Positions 22,096 through 34,807 of a DNA stretch of 64,000 nucleotides are shown here, piece by piece. The first letter of the stretch is position 1, and the number at the start of each line of letters is the position of its first letter. The position numbers were made by a program, and so were the translations under genes. Location of the stretch: positions 1,550,001 to 1,614,000 of the forward strand of contig JAUZTG010000044.1 in assembly GCA_030734395.1 (NCBI GenBank), in the 5' to 3' direction. This stretch comes from Sarocladium kiliense. Taxonomy: Eukaryota > Ascomycota > Sordariomycetes > Hypocreales > Sarocladiaceae. The notes beneath the pieces were generated by a model. The model saw only the letters and a program-made list of their open reading frames with translations, was not told where the DNA came from and did no database searches.

Positions 22096-25000
22096 TCAGG
22101 ATTCAAGCTTGACCCTTTTTGCAGCCAGTCCTTCAACAGATTCGCTGACATGATTCTCTATCTGAGGGGCAGGCTGGATGTTGCGTGGCCCTTCAAAGTC
22201 TGACAAAGTCGGCAATGACCACGGAATGCCCCGATTCTGAGTGAGACCTGCCCTGATCTGCTCGACGATGCCGTTGTTCGCTGTCGGGATGACTACTGGT
22301 GCCGTGCTGGTGATAGGCCGGAAGTATCGGCTGTGACCCTTCATGAGATGGAATAGAACTCTTTCAGGTCTGCTGGGTTCCTCGGGGTCGATGTCTACGG
22401 AGGTCTGCATCTGTGGGATGTTCGACTTTGTTGTGGAGAGCCGCAAGATGGACTGCGTCTCGAAGCCTGCACGTCGTCGCTTACGTTCTTGCTCAACGGA
22501 TGGCGGAGGCGAGGGCGAGCCGACACTTCCCGATGGACTTTGCACCACAACCCGGCGACGCTCCCACTCCTTCTGTGACGTGCCTAAGGATCGCGATGCG
22601 TTATCCCATGCCACGGCCTCTGATCGATCAGATCTGTTAACAGGATCTGAGACACAGGACTTGTCACTCCCAGACAAACGAGGTTTCTGGTATTGAAGTT
22701 GACTCTGTACCCAATCTTGCTCCATCGTGAGGTATTCCGCAGTGGCGCTGAGGAAGTCATGGACTCGCATAATCCTGTCGAGACCGGCACCCATCACTTC
22801 CACCCGCGGGAGCTGGGCGTCAACAGATCTCAGCTGGGATCGTATTTTGTCGACGGCTTCGATGTCTTGACGCCACCGATGACCGAGCTCTTCGTATATC
22901 TTCGTCTGCTGTTCATGCACCGCAATACGCTCTTTGAGCTTCCTGACCACATCCTCTTGTGACTTCAACTTCCCCTCGAGGATTTGCTTCTCCTCATTAT
23001 GAAGAACGAGGGTCTGTAGCTTTGCCTTTGCTTTTTGCAAAGAGTTCTCTGCAGTCCAGTGTTCAGTCTGCTCCTCCCGCATGGCGAGCTCACACTCCTC
23101 CCGCTGTTGTGCAAGCGCGAAGTCAAGTTGTGCTTCGAAAGCTCTAGCCATTCCTTCAAGCTGGTCTGCGGTGTCTCGTGCCTTGCGCTGGCTGTTTGAC
23201 TCACTGACTTCCGCCTCTTTCCTCATTCCCTCAATCTTTGCGTGGTAGTCTTCAGTTACCAGCTGAAGCTGTGTCTTGAGCTGGTTAATCTTGTTGTCCC
23301 TCTTTTCTAGTCTCTTGAGGGTTTCATCCAGCTTCGAGGAAGCCACCTGGGCATTTGCTTCTCCACCACTTATCATAGAGTTCAACTTTCTCTCCACGAG
23401 GTCTGCAGCTATCTGAGTATGGTGTAGTTCCGCGTCCAGCTGATCGAAACGAGCGTGGATACCGTCCTCGAAACTCGTAGAGTATGTGGAGAAGTGCTTT
23501 GCCTGGGAAATCTGCTCTGTGAACTCGTTCTTGAGGGTATCGAGGCTAGCTTGGAAGGTTTGCTCGACTGAGCTTACCCTGTTTCCTGCGCTCTCTTCCA
23601 TCGCAGATAGTGCGCTGGCAATCCTGCCAATGCTAATACCAACATCAGTGGCATCCAGCACAACACCGGGGCACCACTCACCTTGACGACAGGTTATCTT
23701 GCATGGACTTGAAGAAGGCTGCAGCTTCATCTCTGGTGAGCGCATTTGAGGCACCGTCTTGAACACAATTCGAAATGAAGTGTAGACTTATACCAATTAG
23801 ACGATATGATGCCGAGGTCATTGATCACCTACTTCTTGTCAACCGCATCAACGCTCGCTCCTAGAAGAGCTCGTGCATCAGAGTCACGATCATAGACTCT
23901 ACTGAACGCGGCCAATGCTCTATGCAGTTCATCGACGCTGCGCCGAGTGGCCTGCTGAGCCTGAAGCTGGGTGTTCAAGCTTCTTTCAAGGAAGGCAACA
24001 CGGGAAAGAGTCTGGTTCTGCTCGGCAATGCGAGATTGCAACGCGGAAATAGTCTCATCCTCTGCATGTGCTTAGTAGTCGACTCCTACAAAATGGAACG
24101 TCACGGCGCTACTTACTCAAAGTCTCACGGGTGAGAATCTCCTTCTCGACGAAGGAGGCAAATTCCTTCATAGCTTTGCGCTGAATAATACTCTTCTGCA
24201 AAGCCTTTTGGACGTCATCGGTCTGGTCCGACCTTTTCTTAATCTCCGAGGCTAGTTGCTGCTGCAAGTCCGAGCAGTAGGATTTGGTCATCTTGAAGAG
24301 TTTTTGGTGCTCGCTGATGGCCTCGTTCACCTTCTTTCGACAGGCCGAGTTTCGTTCTCTTGCGGCCTCTGTTTGGCACTTGGTGACATCGAGCTCTTTG
24401 CGCAGCCCTTCTAACTCTTCGTTAATCTCATTCCGAGCTGCAGACATTGTACCCTGCCTCTCTTGCAGCTCAGCATACTTTTCCTGCATCTTGGACAGAG
24501 ACTGATCTCTCTGCTGTAACGTCCGGGTTGCCTTCTCTAGCTGTGTGGCTTGCACGTCAATGTCATGCTGCAACGCTTCAATCTCCATGCGGTATTCTTC
24601 CTTGTCGCGGTCAGCTGCCAGAAGGTACTGGTTCCATTGTGATGCCATCTCCTGCATCATGGCCCTCCTATCAGGGCAACGTTGACGCGGACCTTGTCGG
24701 GGTTGCTTATGGACGGCGGATCTCTTCTTAGACACGTTGCTTGCTCTTGACTGACTCCGCACATGATCGTCTAGGCTATACGATGGAGGGGAGTCATCAC
24801 AAGACAGCGGACGAGCCATACTGCAACGGGGGCTCTTGCTTGCCCGCCTACTTCGGGGTCTCCGGATTGGCTTCTCCAAGTCCCCGCATCTGCTCATGGG
24901 AGACGAAGATCGGCGAGAATCGCCTTGCCGCAAGATATGTGGTGCAATGTTCAAAGCAATATGGCGATTCGCACTTTCCTGCAAGACCTTGGAGCTTGAA

Positions 25001-25758
25001 GCCGGATGGTGTGAAGCGGCCGAAGGGATGCACTCCTCAACGGCTGCTCCAGAAGAGGCAGACGAAGGTGTTGAAACAACCGCGGACCCGCTGTCTGAAG
25101 CTTTTGAACCAGGCGAACGAAATATCTGAGAGTCTCTGACGATGGTTTGGGCCGGTGCCGAAGGATCTTGAATGTACGGAGAGTGCTGACGAGATTCACT
25201 GCTCTGGCCCTTGTCCGAGGCGACGAGGTCACTGACGAGGGCACCATTTGACTCTGACAAATGGCCAATGGATCCCCCATGCAAGGGATTATCCCCTACA
25301 ACGTGAGAGCTGGACAGCACCTTGGCGTCTGGTGCTCTGAAGTGAGGAGAAGTCTGGTCTGGATCCTGTGTTGAGGGAGAGAAGGCCAGCTCAGGCAACA
25401 ACAGAGGCTCATTCGGCAATTGCTGAGAATGATTCTGAGCCCCCCTTGTTTGCACAGTCCTCGAATCAACAGCATTTGATGGATATTGCTTTGCAGGTAC
25501 GACGGACTGTATTGGACGGCCTACGAACTGACCCGGAGGGTTTGGCTGCTTTGTCTGGTACTGGAAGCCTTGTCCTAGAAGTGGCGCAGACAAGTCTTGC
25601 GCCTCGGCGGTGAAGCGTCGGCCCGAGACAGGTGCAGGCGGTGATTTGCGAAATGGGAGCTCGACCTCTTGTAGAAGAGAATCCGTGGCTTCTTCATCCT
25701 GCGTGTACGGTGTTGAGTCAGAAAGGGGATCTGGGGAAGAATGTGACAGGGCTGCCAT
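22096..25758 (-). CDS. Large coiled-coil protein, function unknown
   Basis: Exons 25758-24117, 24061-23833, 23786-23682 and 23632-22096 join in phase to 1170 residues. Acceptors are GCAG, ATAAG (weak) and TTAG. I do not recognise the family. Residues 1 to about 380 are disordered and rich in S, P and Q, with basic serine patches. About 385-560 is a long coiled coil (heptads around QLEKATRTLQQRDQSLSKMQ and EELEGLRKELDVTK). The middle exons add AAFFKSMQDNLSS and IGRIASALSAMEESAGNRVS. A second coiled coil spans about 640-900 and the C-terminal 200 residues are again disordered. Disorder, coil, coil, disorder is the layout of chromosome-axis, spindle-pole or septin-associated scaffolds, but no motif decides between them. 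Splicing of the third exon (105 bases) is the least certain part. Confidence 0.8.
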
Positions 25759-26880
25759 GATGGTGCTGTGTTTGAGGACTTCAGATCATCAGATGATCAC
25801 AGAGATGATAGCACTGTCTAGATGCGATATAGATGATTGATGATAGCTCATGCGGCAAGGCTGGCTCAAGGTCAAGCTGAGTAGACTCGGCCACTACCGC
25901 ACGCTGAGCAAGGCTCCTCCTCCTCAGATCTAAGAAATACAGAGGCAGAGCGCTCTTTCCTCATTCCAACACCAGGTCCACTGGACGTGACGTAATAGGT
26001 CATTAGTGAAGAGCAAGCACGGAAGGTGCGATGTGCCTGCTCTTGCTCTTGAGGAGAATGGCGCCACGTTGCCCCGAGGACCTCAGGTATCTCACCTCAT
26101 GTATGCGAAATATAACCACCATAGCAAAAAGACTTCAAGACGAAACTCTTTACTCAAGGTCACGGTCAGTCGGAGATGTGAATACACAATATTCTATCTG
26201 GAAACCGAGCCCTGCCGAGCTTTGCAGCATGTGAGTTCCGTATCTGCTTCATAAACCAGATCGCTCCTCGATCCACATTATGCGGATATCGAAGGCTGAA
26301 AATCACGATACACTTTTTTCGCTCGTTTAGAATGACTAAAATGCTAATGGATTCCATTCTATTTTACCCTCTTCAACATTTTCTTGATGCATAACCCCTG
26401 CATCAGCATCACCACAGCGCTTACACCTCATTGGCCACACCACCCCTGTCGACCTCAGCGCTTCGGCACTTGGCCTGTAACCAATCACGATGATGTGACG
26501 TCCAGGCACAGGCAATCTTCTCAACGCCCCTGGTCTTAGTATGATGGCTTGAGACATCGGCGAGTGGTGTGATGCATACTAGTCTGCGCATTTTTGCATG
26601 CAGTCGCGGGGTGCTGGCGCGTGATAAGGCGGGAGTTGTCACAAGGGGGTTGAGGGCCTAACCGAGGGGTCGGGGACCGTGGGGTCGAAAAGTGTATATA
26701 CGACGAGGAATCCTCTCTAGGTAGATTGGGTTTCTAATCTATGTATTCCTGACGCTGAAGAATCGGGTCTTATTCCATTGCCGATCTTGACCTTCTCACC
26801 GCTTTTGGATTGCTTTGCCGCCAGCCAACACAACATCAGGCCTCTCAACCCCTCTCAACCCGTTCGCCTCAAGATTCGCG
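25759..26880. promoter_or_regulatory. Divergent promoter region with TATA and AGGGG motifs
   Basis: 1.1 kb between the coiled-coil gene (-) and the small membrane protein gene (+). A TATATA element lies at about 26694-26700, with two AGGGG motifs (stress-response-element-like) just upstream at about 26644 and 26665. The motif match is seen; any role in stress induction of the plus-strand gene is inference. Confidence 0.4.
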
Positions 26881-27410
26881 ATGGCACCAACACTCTCGCC
26901 CTCCTTCTGGACTAGGAGCGAGACAGGAGACGCTGGCAGTGCACAGGCACCCGGGGTTGGAACAGGTAGCGACGCTGGTGCTTCTGGCGACAGCTCCGCC
27001 AATTCTGTTGAGCTCTCCACTGGTGGCCTCATTGCCATCATTGTTGTCGTGATCGCCGTTGTCATTCTTGGAGGTAAGCCTGCCGGTCCTTGCGGCACAA
27101 CTTTCATTCTTGAACTGACCCATTCGGCGCAGTTACAACTGCAGCTCTCTTCTGGATTGCCAAGCAGCGAGAGTGGACCATCAAAGAGACAATTCGACGT
27201 TCAGCAAAGAAGGTAGCCACAGCTCTCACTCCTCGGCGGAGTGAGTTCCCTGCCTCACTCAAGGACTCAGACAGCACCGCCTCTCTCAAAGTCTCGCGGA
27301 AGAGCCGTGGAAGGCGTGACAATGACGTGCCGCCAACCCCTCGACTTCGCCCTGAGGATGTCGAGAAAGGATTGGCCCAGGCAGAGGCTCGGAACAAGGG
27401 ACGAAAGTGA
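26881..27410 (+). CDS. Small single-pass membrane protein, unknown
   Basis: Exons 26881-27073 and 27133-27410 join in phase to 156 residues. The N-terminal 45 residues are rich in S, G, A and T without cysteines and without a clear cleavable signal peptide. One strong membrane helix follows (LIAIIVVVIAVVILG, then VTTAALFWIAK across the splice). The C-terminal 90 residues are basic (REWTIKETIRRSAKK and RKSRGRRDND) with several possible phosphorylation sites. This would place the short acidic/serine side outside and the basic tail in the cytosol. The layout resembles small Mid2-like fungal proteins but lacks their cysteine-rich ectodomain. Function unknown. Confidence 0.75.
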
Positions 27411-27575
27411 ATTGCAGAAGAGCAGGTATCAAGTTTTGGGTGTAGATAGATGGCAAGGCCGGGATAGTATGGGCAGGTTGACTTGGTTGGTGTTTTGCTC
27501 GAATTCTTCAGACTGCCATTTGTCGTACAACATATATTATTCTGCTTGACATGCAAACCGTTTGTCGGCCGTGGC

Positions 27576-29501
27576 TCACATCTTCCTGAACGTGTTGGAA
27601 CTGGCACTTCTTCGTCCAGACATCGGCTTTCGTGGTTGAGGAGTTGACACTTCGTCCTCGTGATCCTGGCCCTTCTTCTTGGAGGCAGGCATAAATGTGA
27701 CTGACCGCTCGCCACCTCCAGCGCCTCTCGAACCCTTGTCTGAGCGGCCAGCCTTCTGATGTCGTGAGCCAAGAGCCGTGTCTCGCGCACTGCTGCCTCC
27801 TTGTGTAGATGAGACGCGCATCTGCATAAGTTCCTCATCACTGTCTTCGTTCTCGCTTGCCTCGCTATCGGAATCCTTGGCTTTATACCGGCTCGGCATG
27901 GATGGATCAGTCGGAGCGTGTGGATCGATGATTGTACTTGGGTTGAGGACCTGGAACTCTCGGCTGGTCTCGTCAACTGTATACTCTGCGTCCTCGAACA
28001 TCTTGCTGAAACGATCGTCGCCAAGGACACCAGCCTCTGTATCGATCTTGTCTCTCTTCTCCTGCTTCTTGAGGAGTTTGTCGACCAGCCTTTGATTGAC
28101 CTTGACCTTTTTGTTGCCGCGGATTCGGCTAGCGCGCTCCTTTTCGACCTTGTCCTTGACGCGCTTCATCTTCTCATCCTCCCATACGTAAGGGTTGGCG
28201 ATCAGTCTGGCTTGCTCGTAGAGCTTGGACGCCACGAAGTATCCATGCATATAAGGCCTGAGCAGGTTCGTCTTGCCAACCAAGTGAGCAAGACTGAGCT
28301 GTTTGAGTTCTGCAAGAGTCAAGAATTTGTAGTTGTCGTATGTTTCTGTGCGAGTTTCCTCTGCCATTTCCTCGACGATGTTGTCCAAGAAAGGGCACCA
28401 TTTCGGTGCAGGGCCCAGCTGTGGGACAAAGAAGGCGTGCTGTTGCTTGCCCTCGTTGGCAGTAAGAATCATTCCAGTATCTTTGCACCAGGCCACATCG
28501 TTCAGATCAACGACAGGCTCGACAGATGTCCAGGGATCGCCGTTTGCCTCGTCCCAGATCTTGATGATGCGTTTATCTGCGGAAAGAATCTTCTTTTCTT
28601 GAGAAGCAGTTGTCATGTGAATGAGCTTGTGAACAGGGAAACCGTAGCCATGGTCTTTCTGGAGCAATGCAACAGGCCGTCGTAAGTCAAAGATCTGCAT
28701 CAACCCTGTCGAGGAACCAGTCGCAAGGGACAAGCCGGAAGGGCTGAAGTCGAGAGCAGTGACCTCCCCATCCTGACCCGCCAACAAAGCCGCTCGTGTC
28801 TTGGAGCGAGGGTCCCAGAACTCAATGGTACCCTTAGATGTGCCGAAGGCGAGCAGGTTGTGTGTGTTCTGAGCCGCGGCTGCGACATTGACGCTTCCAA
28901 CACCAATACCTCCTTGTAAATTTCCTCCAGTAAGCTCATCGTCACCACCGACATCCACTTGATATGATCGCAGGAATCTCCCTTGTTCCAAGTTCAGTCG
29001 GAAAACCTCTCCATTCCCGTCTGCGTCAAGTCCGACGGAGGGCACGAGGGCTTCGGTGGAATTGCGGTCGTAGAGCAGGTCGCGACCGTATCTAGGAATG
29101 CGCACCTCATAGTGACATCCCATAGGCGTGTGGAACTCGAGCCGTCTGTCTGATTGGAGGTGTAGGGATTTGGTGTAGTCGGAGGAGAGGAGAACGAAAG
29201 CGTGATTGAGGGAGTTCGTATGGCGGGCGTAGGAGAGAGCGAGCTGGGAAAGGTTGTGGACGTGCATCTGAGGCTTGTATGTGCCTGTGCTCATGACCCA
29301 CTGGCCATCTTCGCTGATGCGTATCCTGCAACTAGCCTCTTCAAACTCGAAATCCTGGAGTAGCTCGACTCGGTTCTGGTATTCGGGATCGTTCTTGAGA
29401 CTGCGCTTTCGGCGACGGGCAAGCCAGTCTGGCAGAGGTCTGGATGTGGACGAGCCGGAAACGGTGTAGACCGGCACGGTCCCTGGATTTGAAAGCTTCA
29501 T
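27576..29501 (-). CDS. enp2: Nucleolar ribosome-biogenesis WD40 protein Enp2/NOL10
   Basis: Component of the small-subunit processome needed for 18S rRNA maturation in the nucleolus. Single exon, 641 residues. The N-terminus (MKLSNPGTVPVYTVSG, then LPDWLARRRKRSLKND) is diagnostic, followed by a seven-bladed WD40 region (ISEDGQWVMSTGTYKPQMHV, TSKGTIEFWDPRSKTRAALL, LDFSPSGLSLATGSSTG). The NOL10 middle block reads FLTLAELKQLSLAHLVGKTN. The NUC153 motif is DDRFSKMFEDAEYTVDE at about residue 480. The C-terminal 130 residues are acidic then basic and disordered, as usual for nucleolar proteins. The gene is divergent from MED13. Confidence 0.96.
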   Translation of the reverse strand: MKLSNPGTVPVYTVSGSSTSRPLPDWLARRRKRSLKNDPEYQNRVELLQDFEFEEASCRIRISEDGQWVMSTGTYKPQMHVHNLSQLALSYARHTNSLNHAFVLLSSDYTKSLHLQSDRRLEFHTPMGCHYEVRIPRYGRDLLYDRNSTEALVPSVGLDADGNGEVFRLNLEQGRFLRSYQVDVGGDDELTGGNLQGGIGVGSVNVAAAAQNTHNLLAFGTSKGTIEFWDPRSKTRAALLAGQDGEVTALDFSPSGLSLATGSSTGLMQIFDLRRPVALLQKDHGYGFPVHKLIHMTTASQEKKILSADKRIIKIWDEANGDPWTSVEPVVDLNDVAWCKDTGMILTANEGKQQHAFFVPQLGPAPKWCPFLDNIVEEMAEETRTETYDNYKFLTLAELKQLSLAHLVGKTNLLRPYMHGYFVASKLYEQARLIANPYVWEDEKMKRVKDKVEKERASRIRGNKKVKVNQRLVDKLLKKQEKRDKIDTEAGVLGDDRFSKMFEDAEYTVDETSREFQVLNPSTIIDPHAPTDPSMPSRYKAKDSDSEASENEDSDEELMQMRVSSTQGGSSARDTALGSRHQKAGRSDKGSRGAGGGERSVTFMPASKKKGQDHEDEVSTPQPRKPMSGRRSASSNTFRKM

Positions 29502-30252
29502 GACCTCTCAACTGTAGCAGTGATTTATTCAGGCTGCAGTTTGGGGTGAGACGGAACGGTAGAAAGAGAAGTGGGTGGTGGGAAGCAATCTCAAGATGGA
29601 GGACCGACGCAAAAAAAAGATTGGCGCGATAACGATAAGCTACAATCTCCCGCCTTATCACTGCAGCGCTGGAATGCGACCGGGGAACAGCGGTTTCAGC
29701 GGGGCCAGTGCGCACCGACGCCTGCTGGAGATCACGCTTGCACCACTGGAGCAGGACTGCGACGATTGTCGCGGGCGGATCGGAGGGGGACCCTTACCAA
29801 AGCACGGGGAGTCTTCCGCCGTCGCGGCTTTAGCCTTTACCTACACCTCACCCGCCCCATCGTGGCAACGACGTCCGTCCCATCTTGACGTTGTCCAACC
29901 CAGCACCCAAGCTTCTCGACATTGAGCAAGTGTTGCTGCATCGATCAGCTGTCGACAACAAGCTCACCTTGCAGCCGAAGCCTATCCCATAATTCGAGGC
30001 ATCCATACGACCCCTGGCAGCCTACATCATATCTGCAGGCTGCTCCTTTGGAGATGGAGTCCTGGACGAGAAGGCGATTATCAAAGACACAGGACGCCTT
30101 ACAAGCTCAGGGCCGATCTCACTGGTAGCGCAAGGCCCCCGTGATACCTGAAGATCTTATTGCACCCAGGCTTCGGCCTGGCTTGGCCTGGTGACGCCCA
30201 ATAGGCATTGGCGCCCCGATTCACCGTCGCCATCACGCGCGCACTCGACGAC
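29502..30252. promoter_or_regulatory. Divergent promoter region of enp2 (-) and med13 (+)
   Basis: 751 bases between start codons. Frames of about 110 codons here overlap and lack domain features. No specific site claimed. Confidence 0.5.
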
Positions 30253-33200
30253 ATGGACACAGGCGCGTACGACACGAATGCTCTCCTTCTGGTGAGTCAA
30301 TCTGTTTTCATATACAACGCAAAATGCTAATCCCTCGCTTTTCCAGAACCACATCTCGTCGATATCGTACCGAACCTATGAACCGCGAGCCGACCCATCT
30401 CAGACCCTTCAGACAGCTGCCCTTGAAGCAGAGAGCTCCCTTAGAGGCAAAGGACATATAGTTCATCATGACACCATTCGTGGCCTGCTATGGCATTTCA
30501 ATATCCTCATCAAAGATGCTGCCACAGAGAGTGTCGCCAGCACGTCTGCCCCGGAAGAGTTGTCGACATCGCTTTTCAGTATGTTAGAACAGGGCTCTAT
30601 CGACCCAGGGATACTCCACAAAGGCCGCAGCCAGAGCGCGGCACCAGACAGTGCATCGCCGACAACACTAGCGACTTCATCATCAGACCTTACGTCTCGC
30701 CTTGCGCCGCCGGCAAAGCCACAGTCCCCAGATCAGGACCAGCCATTAGCGAAACACATGAGGACTGATTCCAGGGCGGCTACAAATTCGTCTAATGCTG
30801 CGTACGAAAGCTTTCTCGCTGCTCTGCTTAGCACTGCATCGACCAAACTCGCTGCTGCAACTGGTTCGCTTATGCTCAACTACCGCACTGTTTTGCTGAG
30901 GACCAGAAATGGCAGCTCATCCGACCCTCCCACTCTTTGCACTCTCCATGCGTACCTGACGACGGCAGGATCATTGGTTTTGAGAGTCAGCGCAAAGCTA
31001 TGCGAGGGACTGGCACCGCTGCAAGAAAACGGATCTCCTCCACAAAGCCCCCTGGGCCAACAAGTATTGACTGCTCCATTTGGCCTTCTGGCAATTGACC
31101 AAGCGCAGGCAGCCCACGCCGGGGGTACAATCAGCCTAGCACAAACCCCAGCGACACAATCGATGAGCATACGGGGGCAGTCTGACCATTTTGGTGCCAC
31201 TTGGAAACAGGCCTGCGCAAGGGCCTTGCAACTCAAGGGCATCGATGATTCGTTACTGGATCACTGTGCTTGGATGACTCTTGCAATCCCAAGGCGGCCA
31301 CGAGACTGGTCGTCAACGACTCCTTTATCCTGGCCTGCTCCTCTTTGTTTTCGTCGTAAAACGATCACCATCGCCACCACTAGCCGAATCGACCACAACC
31401 TTCTCAGGGGACATGAAGAGAGCCATGATCCACTGGGTCAGGCTCGGGGTTGGTTCAATGCTTCCCACGAAAGGGAAGAGAAGCAGGTTGCGAGAAAGAC
31501 CGAGAGGCTAGCATCCGATGCGAAGGACCATCAAGATGGCAATAGCGGGAAGTTTGGTCGGCCCAGCAATGACATCGCTTCAGCAGTGAACTTCAATCGC
31601 CCTGGGACCGCGACAGCCGGACACATGTATCCGACTCCGCCGGATGGCATTCAACAGAATGCCGGAGTCACACCATCGTTCGACGCCTCTGCCATGAGCC
31701 CAGGGAACCCTCCTTCTGCCACGGCTGGGCTCGATGTCGATGCAGAAATGGCCAATATGACATCAGACGCTAAGAATGGCGAAACTTTCGGCCAGGATCC
31801 TTCAGACTCGGAGGAACCTAACAAGCGCGACCGCAGCGGCAGCAACATGCTCGACAATGCTGACAATATGTTTGGAGACATGGAGGCAGACATTTTTGGC
31901 GAAAGCGAAATGAATGATATTACGGAGGACGACTTCAACTTCTTCGATGAAGTGGGAGAGCAGCCTGCATCAATGGCTCCTGAAATTGAAATGGCCGAGG
32001 CTCCAGAGATACCGGTTGCTGTGAAGCGGGAAGAGATCACCGAGGTGCCGCCTACTCCTGAGCTCACTAGCAATGCATCTGAACAGAAGCAGGCTGAACT
32101 GCCTTCATCGCCAGTGTTTGCAAAGCCCGAGTTGAAACATGCTAGGAGCACGCAGCAGGAGTCTTCCAGCAAGAACCGTGCTAGCAGGGGTGCTTCAGTC
32201 AAAAGAGAGAGCAGCCCGTTCAACCCGGACACAGTCTTCAAGCGGGTAAGGGCATCTCTATTGGCAACGACCATATCAAAACCTGATCCATCGACGGATG
32301 GACGTGAGAAGAGATCGTCTGTCTTCGGCAGAGTCAATTTCGATCCAGTGATGCCGCTTATCAACAAAAAGTATGAGCATGGTGGCACATATGACTTCGG
32401 CGCGATTCCCAGCAAAGAAAAATCGGACAGTGCTTTTCTACCCCTTTCCGATGCAGACGCCCTCAAGAAGCGGGTCAAATGTTCGAAAAAGCCGAGGGAG
32501 TCTACTGGTACCTTGCTACGGAGGTTCACTGCCGTAGACTCATCTACTGCACACCCCAGTCCGACTAAGCTCGACGACTCTCTCTCTGATGAGGACGATA
32601 GCAGCGAAGACCCTGACTCGGATGATTCGAGTTTCACAACAGAGGATCCGAATTCTCCCGCCAAAGCCAGTGCTAGGAGAGCTCGGCTTGATGAGGAGAT
32701 CGCGTCCCAAGTTGCGTCCGTCAAGGACTTTGACTTCGAGGATGACGCTGAGCCTTTGCTCCCGGCTGAAGTTCCCAGATTATCTCGACCGGAAAAGCCA
32801 GAGCTTCGACTTAGCAGGTTCTTTGCGGACCCTGAACCATTGGCCTTGGACATTGCTATCCCAGATGAGGATCTCATCAACATGGCGCAGGTTCTAACGG
32901 AACAGGCTGCGACAGGCTCCTTAGAAGTCTGTGGTACCGAATTCACGGAGCGCCAGACCAACGCAATTCGCGCGCGACGTCGGCAGATCGCCACTGTTGC
33001 TCGAAGCGCTATGCATACCATCCACAATGCTGGGATCCGCGGTCTTGATCAAGCTTATGGTGGCAAACTCAAGGATGTGCTTGAGACACAAGACGCGCTG
33101 GTTACCGGTCAACCCAATCGAATGCAGCCGCGCCCGATCCCAGGCCGCGAGCCGTTCAACGATATGAAGGTGTCGAACTTCTACAGTCTGCCCCTCCCAC

Positions 33201-34807
33201 ATCTGGAGCTCAAGAGAGCGGACTCGAAGTTATCAATACTCCCCACCGCAGTCATGTTCTGGGAGAGTCTTGGTTTATCACCAGTTTCTGGCGGGAAAAA
33301 CGTCTTGGCTGCTTGTGTTTTCCCAAGCTGGAAAGGTGTATCTGATAATGTCAACACCTTCCTTGGAAGACTCAAGAGCATGTACGAGCTTCTCAGATTG
33401 GGTACGTTCTCGAATCTTGAGTTTAAAGGCGAGGCAGCGGACGGACTCGTGCCGTATGAAGTGGACCGTATTTCAACATCTCCCGATGCCACCATGACTG
33501 CCAATGGTTCAGCATTGGTGGATGCGATGGAACCGGTGCGCTCAGCCGTCAAAATCATGACGACTTCGGACGTCAATATCGTGTTGTACTTTGCGTACTC
33601 ACCGAACAACCCTTCCAGTATTGTTGAGGCTTGCACCGCCTTCCAGAGTTTCTTCGACTTCTACAAGAAGACATTATCATCCAAACGTGACCTACCCAAG
33701 AATGAGCTTGTTCTACAACTTGTTCCACTGGATGCTATGTCTTCACCTACATCTCTGGTCTTGACCCCTGCGAATGAGTTGATGCGAATGTCCATCGAGA
33801 CTTACGATCGCTGCACGTCCTTCACCCAGCCAATGCCAGCGCCAGCCATCACCTTGGAACAACCGGTGCCTCGACATATTAACTTCGACTGCTCACCGAG
33901 AGCGTCGGCATCAATCACACATGAACATTCATCCATGCACATCGCCTACGCCCAGAGTGTTGACGGGCGCTGGGTGACAGCAGCGTGGACAGACGACCGT
34001 GGTCGGCAACAAGCCACTGCCTCCTTTTGTCTTGGTCGGAAGGGAAAGCCGCTGTCGACATCAATGCACGAGGTAGCGCATGAGATCTGGGAATCCACGC
34101 TAGATCTAATCTCGACTTGGAAAGTGCAATGGCGGATAGTTATCGCCAAGTGCGGACCAATGGAGGAGGATGAGATCAAGTTCTGGGTTGACCTTGCTCG
34201 TACACAGGACAAAGAGAAGGCTCGTGTCTCCCTCACGCTACTGAGCGTTGAGACAGATCCGTCGATGCAGGTCTTTCCGGCGGCTGCGAAGATCCCACAG
34301 TCCGCCACGCTCCTCGGCCCAACTCCAGCATCTACGCCACAAGCCAGTGTTCTCTCACCAGATCAGGTTGCAACCCCAGCAACCCCAGCCCGGGATCCTA
34401 CAGTGCCGGCTTCCTCCAGTACACCTGGTGGTGACGCATCGACAGAACCGGAGCCAGATAGCTCCCTCCTGGACAGTACAGACCAGACTTGGGTCGCTCT
34501 CATCGGCCATCGTCTGAGCATGTCACCGAACGCTACGGAACTACAACCCGCACTACTCAGCGGATACCTCCTCAAGCGGACAGGTCCCAATGTCGACGAA
34601 ACACCAGCCATCCTTGAGGTCAACCTAGTGCATGTGGATATCTCGCCGCGGCAATATGAGACTTCCCTTCGTGAGATTCTCAGTTGGTACGGCGCATTAG
34701 GTACCCTCGCACGGGCAAGGGGCGTGGTATCACGAGACGCCGATGTCAGGCCCTGGCACGTCGCTGCGGCGGAGAAGGCTGTCCGGGCATTGTATCTGTT
34801 ATTATGA
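30253..34807 (+). CDS. med13: Mediator CDK8-module subunit Med13 (Srb9/Ssn2)
   Basis: Large subunit that tethers the CDK8 kinase module to core Mediator and represses or tunes RNA polymerase II transcription. Exon 1 (30253-30291, 13 codons, MDTGAYDTNALLL) joins exon 2 (30347-34807) in phase, giving 1499 residues. The Med13 N-domain starts at once (NHISSISYRTYEP, then RGLLWHFNILI). A central disordered acidic region holds MEADIFGESEMNDITEDDFN near residue 525, a pattern known from fungal Med13. The C-terminal Med13 domain includes DVNIVLYFAYSPNNPSSIVE and LELISTW-like LDLISTWKVQWRIVI, and the protein ends in a MID/PIWI-like fold typical of the family. Exon 1 restores the conserved N-terminus, so the start is well supported. 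Confidence 0.95.
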
